From Diplodia intermedia (Eukaryota > Ascomycota > Dothideomycetes > Botryosphaeriales > Botryosphaeriaceae): a stretch of 64,000 nucleotides of DNA. Position 1 is the stretch's first letter, and the number at the start of each line of letters is the position of its first letter. A program made the translations under genes and the position numbers. The stretch is taken from contig JAKEKT010000001.1 in NCBI GenBank assembly GCA_021495925.1, forward strand, positions 682,001 through 746,000. Reading direction: 5' to 3'. The notes beneath the pieces were generated by a model, which had not been told where the DNA came from, did not search any database, and was given only the letters and a program-made list of their open reading frames with translations. Positions 12,701-23,152 of the stretch are shown one piece after another.

Positions 12701-13619
12701 GCCGCCGGTGGGTGGGGAGGAAGCGCGAAAAATAGAAACCATGTTGAAGAAGAGCGGCTGAGCGAGCAAAAGGGTCCTCGGTCGTATGGCGCGCGTCTAC
12801 GGGGCCATTTAGAGTGGCCGGGCTGGGGCGGCCGTCGCAACGGCCGCGCCGGAAACGGCAATAGCGACCCACTTTTGCCGCGCCCCTGACTGACGGCGGC
12901 CGGCCTGACGCCACACATTGCACGCTGTGCCGTCATGGATGAGAAGTGCGGAATGACGGCAACGAAACGGCGACGATTGCCGTGGGCGGACCGAATGCTT
13001 GCTTGCTAGCGGCGACTATTGAAAAGACAATAATAAAGAATAGATTGGTGTATATGTCGGCGTGCCATGTGGGGCTTTGGCCGGCTTTCCTCGTCGACAA
13101 ACCCACCCAAACGAGCCGTGCTGCCTGCCCAACGCAAATCCGATAGACAGATGTGCTCTGGCGATCCGAAATAAGCTCGCCTGCCTATAGCGAGTTGCGT
13201 GTACCACGTCCGCGGCCGATCGCCTGCCCGGCCACCGGCTGCCGTGCCAAGAGTATTGATATAGGTCGAAAGGGGGCAGGCAGCGCCGTTCCCAGATGAA
13301 GAGATCTGGGGAACCTTCCGAAGCCAAGCAAGCGACAACCGGCGCGCGGCTACCTCCAATGGAGGCGCTTGTAGAGAGGATCCAAGTTTAGAGGACGCCT
13401 GACTCGGAATACGGCGATGCCCATGCTTCCACGACCGAAATACACGCAACGCCCGTTGCTTGTTCGCTTGCGAGATCCTCAAGGAGCAAGAAGGTTGTGC
13501 TTCCTAATGATGATTGTTGCTCGATTGGAGTGGCCGTTTTCATGCGCGCCGGGCTCTCTCGCTGCCTCCGAGGGTGATTAGACGAAGAAAGTATTGGTAA
13601 ATCCCGGACCACTGCCGTT

Positions 13620-13820
13620 TGTTGGTGTACATTGACCACCCTCTCCGCGCAAATCGCGACCACCCTGCTCGCTCCCTTTCGGCTTGCTCGCTGCACCCAT
13701 CGCGCCCCTGCTCTGCCAACCCTTGCCGTACTCGCTTGTCCCACCTTCGCTCTCCTATCTTATTATCGACTTCGGTTCATCCCGAGCGAGATGTACGCGA
13801 CAGGCGAAGACGAATGCTAG
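13620..13820 (+). promoter_or_regulatory. Possible promoter/leader with a nine-codon ORF
   Basis: A strongly C/T-rich tract (about 13630-13780) like fungal core promoters leads to ATG at 13791 in the context GCGAGATGT. The ATG opens a nine-codon ORF (MYATGEDEC) ending in TAG at 13818-13820. An acceptor-like CTTTTTTAG lies near 13908. No longer frame follows, so this may be the start of a non-coding transcript or an upstream ORF of an unrecognised gene. Low confidence. Confidence 0.2.
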
Positions 13821-14611
13821 GAATAGCCCATGCCGCGCTGGAGAAAATAACGGTGCTCGAAGGACAGGAGGATGCCCGACTCAAAGTGTCAACGTCTTTT
13901 TACTTTTCTTTTTTAGGCCCCAACCAGTGCAAAAGTGAACCGATGACGTAGGGCGAGGGAAAACAATGAACCATGTGATGGGTATGGGTTTTTGTTTCTT
14001 TCTGTCGGTGCTAGCTATGGTAAAGGAGTGAATGAATGAAAAGAGGGTGGGTGGATGAGGGAAAAGGAAAAGAGGAATTAAAGATGGTTCTACCCTGTCA
14101 TCTACTCGTTGTCATCCAAGGAAAAAAAAAAAAAAGGTCAGAAATGTCCAATCTATCCGCATCGTGTCCCGTCCCCATAGAGAAACTGCGTGTGTGCGTG
14201 TGTCTCCGTGAGGTCCGCCAATTTGTGTGCTTCCAACTCCGAATCCCCACGCTATGCGATTAGTGATGATGTGTGCCGCTTGGCAAAGGAAATGTGTTAG
14301 ACAGATGACGCCGCCTGTGCCCCGCCGAGTAATGTGCTGACTGAAAGGGTATCGTAGAAGTGGGAGAAATATATATCTGCGAAGAGGAATGAAAAGCCAT
14401 GAGGGTGAAGCTGCCATGCAAAATAAAAACATCGAAGGGTGCAGATGAGCGAGAGGCTTGATGATGCAGAGCCCTGGAGACAAAGGAAAAGACATAGGAA
14501 AGGTAGTCTGTTGAGGGTATAGCTTAGGGAGAAACCGCCCGAGGGGCCCATTCTCCGGGCTCGGCGGTATGATATCTGCATCTGCTCCTTCTCATCCCCA
14601 CGCTCTCATTC

Positions 14612-15855
14612 CTATTGGAATGCTACTGTAGGATCGCTTCCGCCGGCCATGCTGACCATCTCTTGGGCGAAACTACTGCCGGCCCCGCCCTCGTCCGTGT
14701 CTTGCGGCAACGGTTCGGGATCTTCTTCAGGGGCGGGGATTGCGCCGTCGAGTTCTGCCGCTTTATCGCGACATGCTGCGGGAGAAAAGCCACTGCCGAC
14801 TTTCGCAGAAATGATGCGCCATCTGTCGTTCTCGTACTCCTGGATGGCGTTGCGCAGTTTTTGGACCTGTAGAGCGAGGGCTTGCGTTAGCAGCTTTGCT
14901 TGGGAAATGCCTGGCTTTTCCCACCAGAACTGAACCGAGACGTGGGTGTCCCAGCCCCAGTCTTATCTGGGGTATGAACAAACGATTAGAAAAGGCACAT
15001 ACCATATCGTCGGTCCAAACCGTCGTCTTGGCCTTGAGCTTGGTGCAGTACCGCACCTGCAGCGTCCCAGAGCTCCTCCCGGGGAAGAATTCGGCAATTT
15101 GCTTCCAGGTGAGATTCTTCTTTTCCTTCAGTTCCACAAGAAGCGAGTCGTCCTCCGGAGTGAACTTCAGCTTGGGTCCGCGCGGTCGCGGAGCGGGCGG
15201 CGGCATTCCCTCCTGTCCTACCACACTGGGCGGGCCGTGCGAGGTCGAGGGCGGCGACTGGTCGCTGCCGTAGCTGCCGCGATGCAGCTTGTGCGGCGGC
15301 GCGGTGTTGGGCAGCCGGTGATGATGGTGCTGGGTGGGCTGCTGCGGGTGGGTGGGCTGCGGCGTGTAGTAGTGGGCGTGATGGCCGTGGGGCGTGAGCG
15401 CCGACATTGGCACGTCCTGGGGCGCGTCGTCGGGGTGCAGCGCATGGAGGCCCTGAAGGTCCAGCTGCAGATCGTCGCGCGGACGGCTGCGCTTGCGGCC
15501 GCGGGGCGCGTACGGGTCTAGAGCGGCGGCAGAGTAGGGCGACGGGGGCTGCTGCGGCTGAGGCGGCATGGGACGGATGGGATAGGCCTGGTACAGATTG
15601 GGGTGGGCCTCGGGGGTGGAGGAGACGTGGACGAGGTGGTGATGGCCGCCATGCTGGTGGTGCAGCTGGTGGTGGTGGGGAGGGGCGTGCTGCAGAAACG
15701 GATTCGCGGCGGGCTGCTGCGGCAGAGCGTACTGGTGGAGTCCATGTTGGATGTCGACGTTTGAGGAATGGCCTTCTTCTCCCGGGTGGTCTTGCACTGG
15801 GCCGTAGTCGAGGGAGAAGTCGCGGTAGGATCTCGCCAGCGTTGCAACTATGCAT
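14612..15855 (-). CDS. Two-repeat Myb/SANT DNA-binding protein (5' end unresolved)
   Basis: Probable nuclear DNA-binding regulator. The last exon (14866-14612) joins at phase 0 to the upstream exon ending at 15003; the intron is 14867-15002 (GTATGT...CTACAG). Repeat 1 includes LKFTPEDDSLLVELKEKKN and WKQIAEFFPGRS. Repeat 2 starts after the junction (IQEYENDRWRIISAKVG, then CRDKAAEL). The N-terminal part is His/Pro/Gln-rich (HHHQLHHQHGGHHHLVHV). The frame stays open past 15855 to a TTG at 16043, but its first in-frame ATG is only at 15569, which would give 273 aa with both repeats. Since coding-like sequence extends to about 15830, a 5' exon or a non-AUG start is likely. The right end given here is approximate. 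It is a paralogue of the gene at 18129-19834. Confidence 0.75.
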
Positions 15856-18128
15856 GGAGACTGCCAGAGCGGACTAGCTCTGGCAGGCCGCCCGTGTAAG
15901 ACCTGAGCCAGACTCTGTTTTGGTGGGGGGTTGGGATCCTGGTCGGCGGCCGCGACGCGTGTGGTCGCGATGGTTTGGCGGTGATGTATCGCACGTGTTT
16001 GGGGTTGCCGTTGCTTGCGGGAGGGCGACTTGGGGGGGTCCAATAGCGGTGCACAGCTATACTCGGGACGCTGGCTTGGGGCGCGGCGGCGGCGTTATAT
16101 CATGGCCGTGGCGCAGGCGTGGTGGTGTCAGTCCTCAGGAGGCGGTAGGAAAAAAAATAGAGGCCATGGAGGCGGTTCTCCACGCAGCCCTGTGCAATGA
16201 ACCCACGGACACTCGAGTTCTGACGGCCTTGGTTCCTGAAGAGTAGCGGGCGCGCTGAGTCGGGCAAGGCAGGCGACGCATTCTGCTGGGAGCATAATGC
16301 GGTGATCATTTGCCGGGATGGGCACAGATCTCTACGGCCATCGCGGTTGCAATGCGGCGGGCCCTGCCAGCGTGTGAGTGGCTGGGCGCACAAATTGAGC
16401 GCTGACGCAACGGGCATTTCCAGAATGCCCGCCGAAGGATCTTCCGCACGGAGGCTGCATTGACGGTCGGCTGGAGATGAGTCTCTATGCGTGGGCGCCG
16501 AAATGAGCAGCGCGCGGGCATCGAAGCAACCCTGCGCAGAGCATCGCCGTCTGACGCAAAGAGCGGACGAGGCGTGGTGAGTCGCCCAGACGGATGCCGT
16601 TTCAGGCGGCACTATATGCGCGACCCCGGCCTATATGCGACGCGACCGCGCCCCTTGGTGGCGCGACTGCCCACGGCCGCAAGATCTGCCCGCTATACAT
16701 AGCAGCCCGGCGGCCTCATCCGGCAGGTGAAGGGGCAGCGCCGGCGGGTCGATCAGGAGCGCGGCAGGGGACTTCGCATTGACGGGCTTGACGATGCTGT
16801 GGCGATGGTGTTGGCCGACGTGCAGCGCAGCGCGCGCAGAGGGCAGCGCGCACGTGAGGCGCACAGGCCGGGATCACCAGGCCCAGCGCGAGCCTTTAGC
16901 CTGTTCGCACTAGCTCCAACGGCGCCGCCTGAAACCGCCCGCCCCGAGCCCATTGGCCTCAACCTCCAAACACCACCAACTCTCCAGCCCAGGCCCAGCC
17001 CAGCCTGCTGCGCGCCCCCGTCTGCGCGCACTCACCAGCGCCGGCCCGCTGCCGCGCCTTGTGCGCCGCCAGCCCGCATCACGCCGGCAGTGCCAGCGCG
17101 CCGAGTCGCTCGCCCTGCCGCTGCGCCTTTTGCCGAAATGCTCCGCCCGCGACGCCCTCACCAATTGCACGCTTCGCCCACGCCAGGCCCTTGGGGATGC
17201 GCCTTCTGCCAGAATCTCTCGAAATGAACATCCAATTTCCACAGGGCGTATGCATAATACTATGCTTCCCGCATGGCCCGCTACATGGCCCGCGAAGTCC
17301 ACCCGCCAACACCCACCACTCCGTCCTACCCACTCCGGCAGCGGTCCACCTGCCCACGCAGAGCGCGACGCTGCCAGCCAAGAGCTGGAGATGAGTGAAC
17401 TAGCCGTACTGGCACAGGCCCAACTGGAGAAAGAAACACTGCCCAACCGAATGCAACCTCGCAGTGCTTCGCGGGCACCGCGTCATCTTGGTGCTGCCAT
17501 GCCTTTCCGCCAGCCCGGTTCGAGAGGGGCTGTCGGCAAAGAGCGCGTGCAGCTGCGAGGTACAGAGGTACGGCCCAAATCAAGCGCCGCCCGAAAAAAA
17601 AAAAAAAGCAAAGGACTGAAGCGAAAAGAAGTGCGAATCCAAGTTTTAGTTGCTGCCGTGCATGCAATAGCCTCTGTCAAACAGTCACCTATACCAGCCC
17701 GGACGCTCCTGTCCTCCTGTCCTTGTGTGTGCGTGCGTGTGTGCATGTACATGTGTGTTGGCCATGAAAAAAAGACATTTCGCTGGCATACCTGGCGGAG
17801 AACGAAGAAAATAAGCCTAGACAAAGGAGATCCCATTGGTATTATACTCGCCAATGACCGATTGGTGTGGAGGCGCCCACCGTTTCCAAGAGAGGTAAAG
17901 GCTTGTGGTATGTGGGCGCGCGTTCTGGTGGAAGGTGAGGGCTGAGGATGCAAGCCCGGATGCGTCCCGTGTTCCGGGAAGGAAGTACAGCGCTTCGGTA
18001 CTGCTATGTCGAGGAGCATCTTCATGAATTAAATTTTTTTTATTTCTGCTTTGTCGTGCGTTCAAGTTGTCGTGGGCGTCGTTTCTTTTGGTCATCGTCG
18101 TCCCTGCCGAAAAGGGATATGTTCGTTA
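15856..18128. other. Intergenic region between Myb genes 1 and 2
   Basis: Upstream region of the first Myb gene and downstream region of the second; it may contain a missing 5' exon of the first. It is GC-rich at 16.3-17.2 kb and becomes more AT-rich toward 18 kb. A GT/GC dinucleotide-rich run lies at about 17724-17759 and a 14-base A run near 17586. Open frames of up to 330 codons here start with TTG and show no recognisable domain. Confidence 0.5.
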
Positions 18129-19834
18129 TCAGACTTTCCCGCCGAAGTGCTCCTTTGCGTACTGCTCACAAGCCTGACCATGACGACTTTGGTTAGCGTG
18201 CGGTTCTTCAGCATTTTAGCCGCCCTTGCGGCTGCCGTTTCCTGGTTCCGAATGTTTCCGACAAACAACAATACAAGACAGATGGACCCGCCACTACACC
18301 TGCTCCCTCGGTGCTCTAGCACTCGAGTCCGAATGTCTGGGCCGCAAGCCGCGACTACTGCTTATTTGCACTAACGTGCGATCCGCCCACCCTCCATCTG
18401 TAACCACTGGTTTCATCCTCCGGGAAGAGCAAGGGTATAAAGGGCAATGGGGAGACAACGAAAGAAGAACAGTGGCGTTGTAGCAGGCACACCACTGCGT
18501 CTTTACCTACCTTTGCAGGTTTCCCAACTTTTGCGCCGATAACCTTCCATTTGCTAGCCTCGTACTCCTTGATGGCAGCGAGCAATGCAGCGCTCTGTAC
18601 ATCCACACGAAGAAATAGTACCCTTTCATCAGCCAAAATTCTGCCCACACGGTATGACGAACAGGAGTTCATGCGGCTTACCTCGTCTTCCGCGAACTCG
18701 GCGTAGTGCATGTCCTGGTACACGTAACATCGTACAGTTAGTCGAGTACGACGTGACGCAGTGGCTTGCGGTTATGAGTTTTGTGGATGGTCGAAAGAGA
18801 CGGGTGAGGGGTAAGGTGGGCGAGGGCTCCCAACTTGTGGAGTTGCAGATGCCCCGAGGTCTACTGACCTTGTACCAGTGTTTCTTCACGCTGCCTTCGG
18901 TCCGTGTCGGGAAGGTCTGCGTGATTTGCAAGTAAATTAGTAAGTCCTCTGTAGTGGATCCCTCGTCCTTGCTGATTCCACTCTCCTCCTTTTACACACT
19001 TCTCACTCCTATCAACGCCTTGTTGACCCTGAGGTGGGAAGGCCTTGAGCGCCGACGGCGCTTTTCCGGGTCCGGGGTTCGTCCTGGCTGCCTCCATCGC
19101 TAAGTTCTCAGCGCCATGCAGCAGTGGCTGGCAAGAATCGCTCTGACCATGTGGATGGAGCTCTCCCGCTTGTGACAGCTGGCACAATCACCCGAAAGGC
19201 TGCAACGACCATCCTTCCTGAACGGATGTCCCTCACAAAGGTGGTCTGGAAGAGCTCCATCAAAATGCCCAATGTCACATTCCACTTGGCTTCCCACCAG
19301 GAAGAATTGGGACGAGGCTCCGGGGTTCGCGAACCTGAAAGACCACGAAAGAAAGAAAGAAGTCAAATCAAATCACCATACCTTTGCAATCTCGCTCCAG
19401 CTGTTCCCTGCATCCCTCATGATCTTCAAGCGCTGCTCCTCTGCTGCCGTCCATGGAGTGTTGGTTCTCCCTTTCTTCGGCGGTGGCGGCTGTACGGGCT
19501 GTTGAGGCTCGTTCTCCCCGCCACCCAGGCCGGATGGGTCTGCCCCGTAAGCGGAAGACGTCCCGCCGGCGCCAGCCGTCACGCTCGAGGGAGCTATCGT
19601 CGCGTTGGGAGCGATCTGGTGGTGCTGGGCCGCAGAAGCGCCGGACGCGCGACGCTTGCGTGGGTTGGTGGGTGAGGTGGGCGAAGTGGTCGACGCCGAC
19701 GAGGTGCCTCCAACGGGCGGCGCAACGGCGTACGGGGTGCCGCTAAAGGGGTCTGCCGTGGTTGCTGACGCCGGGTTGAAGTGGCCACCGGCCGGGCCGC
19801 CCGACACGGTGAGCTGTGAGGGCGACGCCGACAT
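18129..19834 (-). CDS. Two-repeat Myb/SANT DNA-binding protein, five exons
   Basis: Probable nuclear DNA-binding regulator of a type conserved in Pezizomycotina. Five exons, all joined at phase 0: 19834-19382, 18916-18869, 18714-18682, 18594-18511 and 18173-18129, giving 220 aa. Residues 1-124 are Ser/Thr/Pro/Ala-rich with a basic patch (NPRKRRAS). Repeat 1 begins at about 125 (NTPWTAAEEQRLKIMRDAGN) and continues through TFPTRTEGSVKKHWYK in exon 2. Exon 3 is only 11 codons (DMHYAEFAEDE). Repeat 2 runs from exon 4 (IKEYEASKWKVIGAKVG) to the last exon (ACEQYAKEHFGGKV, TGA). Introns 1 (465 nt) and 4 (337 nt) are unusually long for this window. The frame is open upstream of ATG 19834, so a further 5' exon is possible. 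Confidence 0.85.
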
Positions 19835-22800
19835 GGGATTGGGCTTCAGGCTGCGCTTGGGGTGGTGCGGCGAGGACCTGTGTCGGTGCGCGACGATGTC
19901 GCGTGTCAGTGTTGGAGGTAGGCTACAGAGGCAGCTAGACGCGTTTTGTTCGGGTAGAGGGTACTTGGGCAGGACGACGAAGCTGACGCGCGTGTGATGT
20001 ATCCAGGATGTAGTAGGCGCAGCTAGCTGCAGATAGGAGCAAAGCAGGAGCTAGTGTGCCTGTACCCACGCAACAGGTGCTAGAGCGGAGGAAGGGTAGG
20101 GTTTTCGGCGGGCTTAATCAGGTCACGGCGGCTCGGCGGGCCAAGTGGAGGTAGACTTACGACATGGTCGTTGCTACGGGAAGGTGGCTCGCGAAAGGCA
20201 GCCCCCGTCCGGACAGCGAGGTCGGGTTGTCGAAATCGAGCGGCTCCACGGCGGGATGCTCGGCGGGACGCGAGAGGCAGAGGTCTAGATGTTGAGCGGC
20301 GCCTGCCGGCCGGGCATGCTGCTGAGAAAGGCTTCCCTGGGAGTGGGTTGGATGCGCCAGGGTTGTCTCGGGCGACACCTCTCGATACTTCGGCCGCCGT
20401 CGCGTTCCACGGAAGATGATGAGGCTGCAGCGTGCGCTGCGGAGTAAGAATCTCAACGCGCGGCAAAGAGGGGCAGAGGGGCAGAGGAGCGTTGCGCGCG
20501 CTCAGCAGAAGCACTTTGTTTTCTCCCGGTTCTTGCCCTCACACCAGCCACATGATTGAGGTGTGGAGAGGAAGGTGCGCGGGAAGTCGCGATTGTAGAT
20601 TCACAGATGACGGTGGCGGTCGATCACTATCGGGCAACCAAGGCCAGGACTCAAAGGCAGATCGCCGCCGCGGTAGCAGGCGATGATCCAGTACATGGGT
20701 CTACCGGCTCCAGGCCTGCAAGCAACGCTGCCCAGCGCAGCTCGCTCGTCAGTGGGCGCGTGTGCGGCGGGCGAGGGCGAATGGCAAGCCCGCCAGCGCC
20801 GCGGACGGCGAAGATTGGCGAGAGAGAGCTCTCTGGTAGGGTTGCGGGGGAGGGGCAAGGTTGGCGATAGGCGGGGTGGTGCGGAGAGGCAAGTTCCAGC
20901 ACGACGAGCATCATGCAATCACAACAATCAGGGAGCGCGTGTAGCGGGTACAAAAGCCGCGGGGCCGTGTGGCGGAGGGGTGCGGTAGAGGGGACGTCGT
21001 TGCGTCCTTCGATGCTGCCATGGCAAAGCGGGGTAGCTCTACCTAGACTGTGGGCTGCGCAGCCATGCCATGCAGCACGCAGGCAGTCAGCCCCCTCTAG
21101 CGGCAGCGTGCAGCAGTGTCGTCACGCGCACGGCGATGCGCGGCGTCCGCTTTCTTCACGCACGCGCGGTCGTGGGCGATGACGCTGACTGCGCTCGCCA
21201 TGACGACGGCGGTGCGACCTGGGCGGAGAGAACTCCTGGCAGGCGTGTGATGGGGTCTATCTGGCGCGGTGCGAGACGAGATCGCGATGCAGGTCGAGGG
21301 CGGGGACGCCGTCGTCGATTGACGTCTCGCAGGCGATGGTGGTGGTGCTGCGGGCTGGACTGGAAGGATCGCCGGCCGCCCGCTTCCCCACACCGTCTCC
21401 GCTACCACCAGCGTTAGCGGCCGCGCCTGCTCGTCTGCCGCTCGTCTGGCAAAGGACTCCATGGACGCAGGCAGCTCGCCGTTTCGCCATGAAGGGGCGG
21501 CGCTCGTATCCAAGCGAGCTGGGGCGGTGCTGCGTTTTGACCGCGTGAATCCAGTCCTCCACCTCGCCTCAATGCGCGGGCAATTTCTCGTGGAGCGGCC
21601 ACGGTGGGTTGAAAGATTTGATCCTTCCGTGCCCCGTGTTGCGCTTTTCCTGCATGGACAGTCGAAGCATGCAGAGGTACCTCGACACTGACGCTCTTCC
21701 CGTAGGGTAGTTGGAGCTGAGAGTAGTGGGCCGCAGGTGCGAGATTCCAACGGTAGAAAAAACAACAAGCAGACATCGGAACCCACTGCCGCCGCGACTG
21801 TCAATTAAGCCGCGGTGGGGTGGGGCGTGCGAGCGACGGGCCGGAGGCGTTTACGGCGCCGCGATGCCGGGCACGGCGCTGATTGGGCCCAGTGCGCGCG
21901 CTCTTCACATGAAAGAACGACGAACACACACCTGAACTCTCGACACATCGCCCGCCCCGCGCGTCGCTGGAGCCAAACACATGCAGCAGCCGCTGTTCTC
22001 GGCGCCGCAGGGCAGCGCCACGCTGATGCGCGCGGGCGCCAGCAGGCAGAATGACGCCCATCTCGAACGCCAAGAACGGGGTCTGCACCTGCCTGAGACG
22101 GCGCTCGTGCCAGGTCTCAACCCGACCAGGGCCAGCACGACGACCGCGCTCTGGGCGTTTGAGCGTCCCGCCAGCCAAAGCGGATATCATCTCAAATCGT
22201 GTGCCCCAGATGCGTGCCAGAGGACCCGCAATGCCATCTGCGAGCGCGGATGCCCAGCCTTCCGAGCAGGCCTCGTGCGCGGCCACCGGCCAAGCCCTGG
22301 CTCTTTCTTGTCACGTCCAAACGGCGGCCGCTCTGGAAGAGGACTGCGCCGCTGGACGGACCACTTGCGAGCCCGGCGATTAAGATTTTATGGTTATATG
22401 CTCGCGGGCGCGCTTGTTTCTCCATTCTGCAAGCGTCCGATGTCTTAGTAGCGAGGATCAAAGGCTTCGCGCTCGCCTGCGTCCTCGCCTACAGACCAAC
22501 ACGGGGCTTTCATACCAATCGAGTTTTGAAACCCACCTCAGAAGCATGGCAGACCCCATCGATCCCTGCTCTGCTACTGGCTGGATCTGCATCTCGCAGC
22601 ACCCCTCGCCCCAATCCGGCAAGGCCACACCGCGCCTGCGGCTGTCAGCTCCCTCGACCGGAAGCGTCTGAGATCCGCGCTTTGCAGCAGACCGCCGATC
22701 TTGAGTTTGACAAAACCTTAGGTTTGTTGCAGCTCCTTGCCGCATGGCTGGTTTGGAAACCCAACCCACCTCAAGACCCACCACTCTAATATGCCCCCGG

Positions 22801-23152
22801 ATGTGCGTGCAACCGGGCGTCACAATCACCGCCATTCGCCATAGCACCAGTCGCTATTGTCTATATATGACCCAGAGGTTTCCTCGTCCCATCGCTCTCC
22901 ATCATCTCCAACTCGAGAGTGCCGGCTTTGTTTGTTCCTGCAGCTCTTTTGCGCTCTCGTTGACTTCCCACTGGTTGGGCTGCGCTTTCATTCCTTAATC
23001 GACATTGCTGGCCAATTGATTTGGTACATACGTCCTCTTTACACCCTCTCTGTCTACCGTACATAGGCTCTTGAAGAGACGAGGCTGGACACTCCCTTAC
23101 TCGACGTTTTTACCCCACTGCACAATACAAAAGTCGGCCTTCGCCCACCGCA
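19835..23152. other. 3.3 kb divergent intergenic region between Myb genes 2 and 3
   Basis: No gene supported. It must hold the promoters of both flanking regulators. The right end (22.8-23.15 kb) has a TATATA-like run (CTATATATGAC at about 22861) some 290 bp before the Myb 3 start, followed by C/T-rich sequence. The 20.0-22.4 kb part is GC-rich with only overlapping shadow frames. Long upstream regions are common for developmental regulators in fungi. Confidence 0.5.

Larger units (their letters stand above)
5046..14611. other. 9.6 kb region without a recognisable gene
   Basis: This lies between the 3' end of the Fmp42-like gene and the 3' end of the first Myb gene, so both flanking genes converge on it. 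About the first 850 bp are visibly more AT-rich. The rest is GC-rich with only shadow-like open frames; the longest starting with ATG is 11005-12201 (398 codons, Arg/Pro/Ala-rich, no domain recognised). Simple arrays lie at 9554-9577 (GCTGCC/GCTGCT), 9600-9642 and 9724-9780, with a GGCCGG/GGTC-rich stretch near 12620-12650. C/T-rich promoter-like tracts occur near 10240-10430, 11400-11510 and 13620-13790. No tRNA, rRNA or transposase was recognised. Confidence 0.55.

Noticed and set aside
5046..14611. Transposon or tRNA in the gene-free block
   Set aside because: No transposase or reverse-transcriptase motif, long terminal repeat or tRNA T-arm/anticodon pattern could be recognised by eye. A tool search could still find decayed copies.
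16953..17945. 330-codon plus-strand open frame
   Set aside because: It starts with TTG, not ATG, has no domain or codon bias, and overlaps equally open frames on the other strand.
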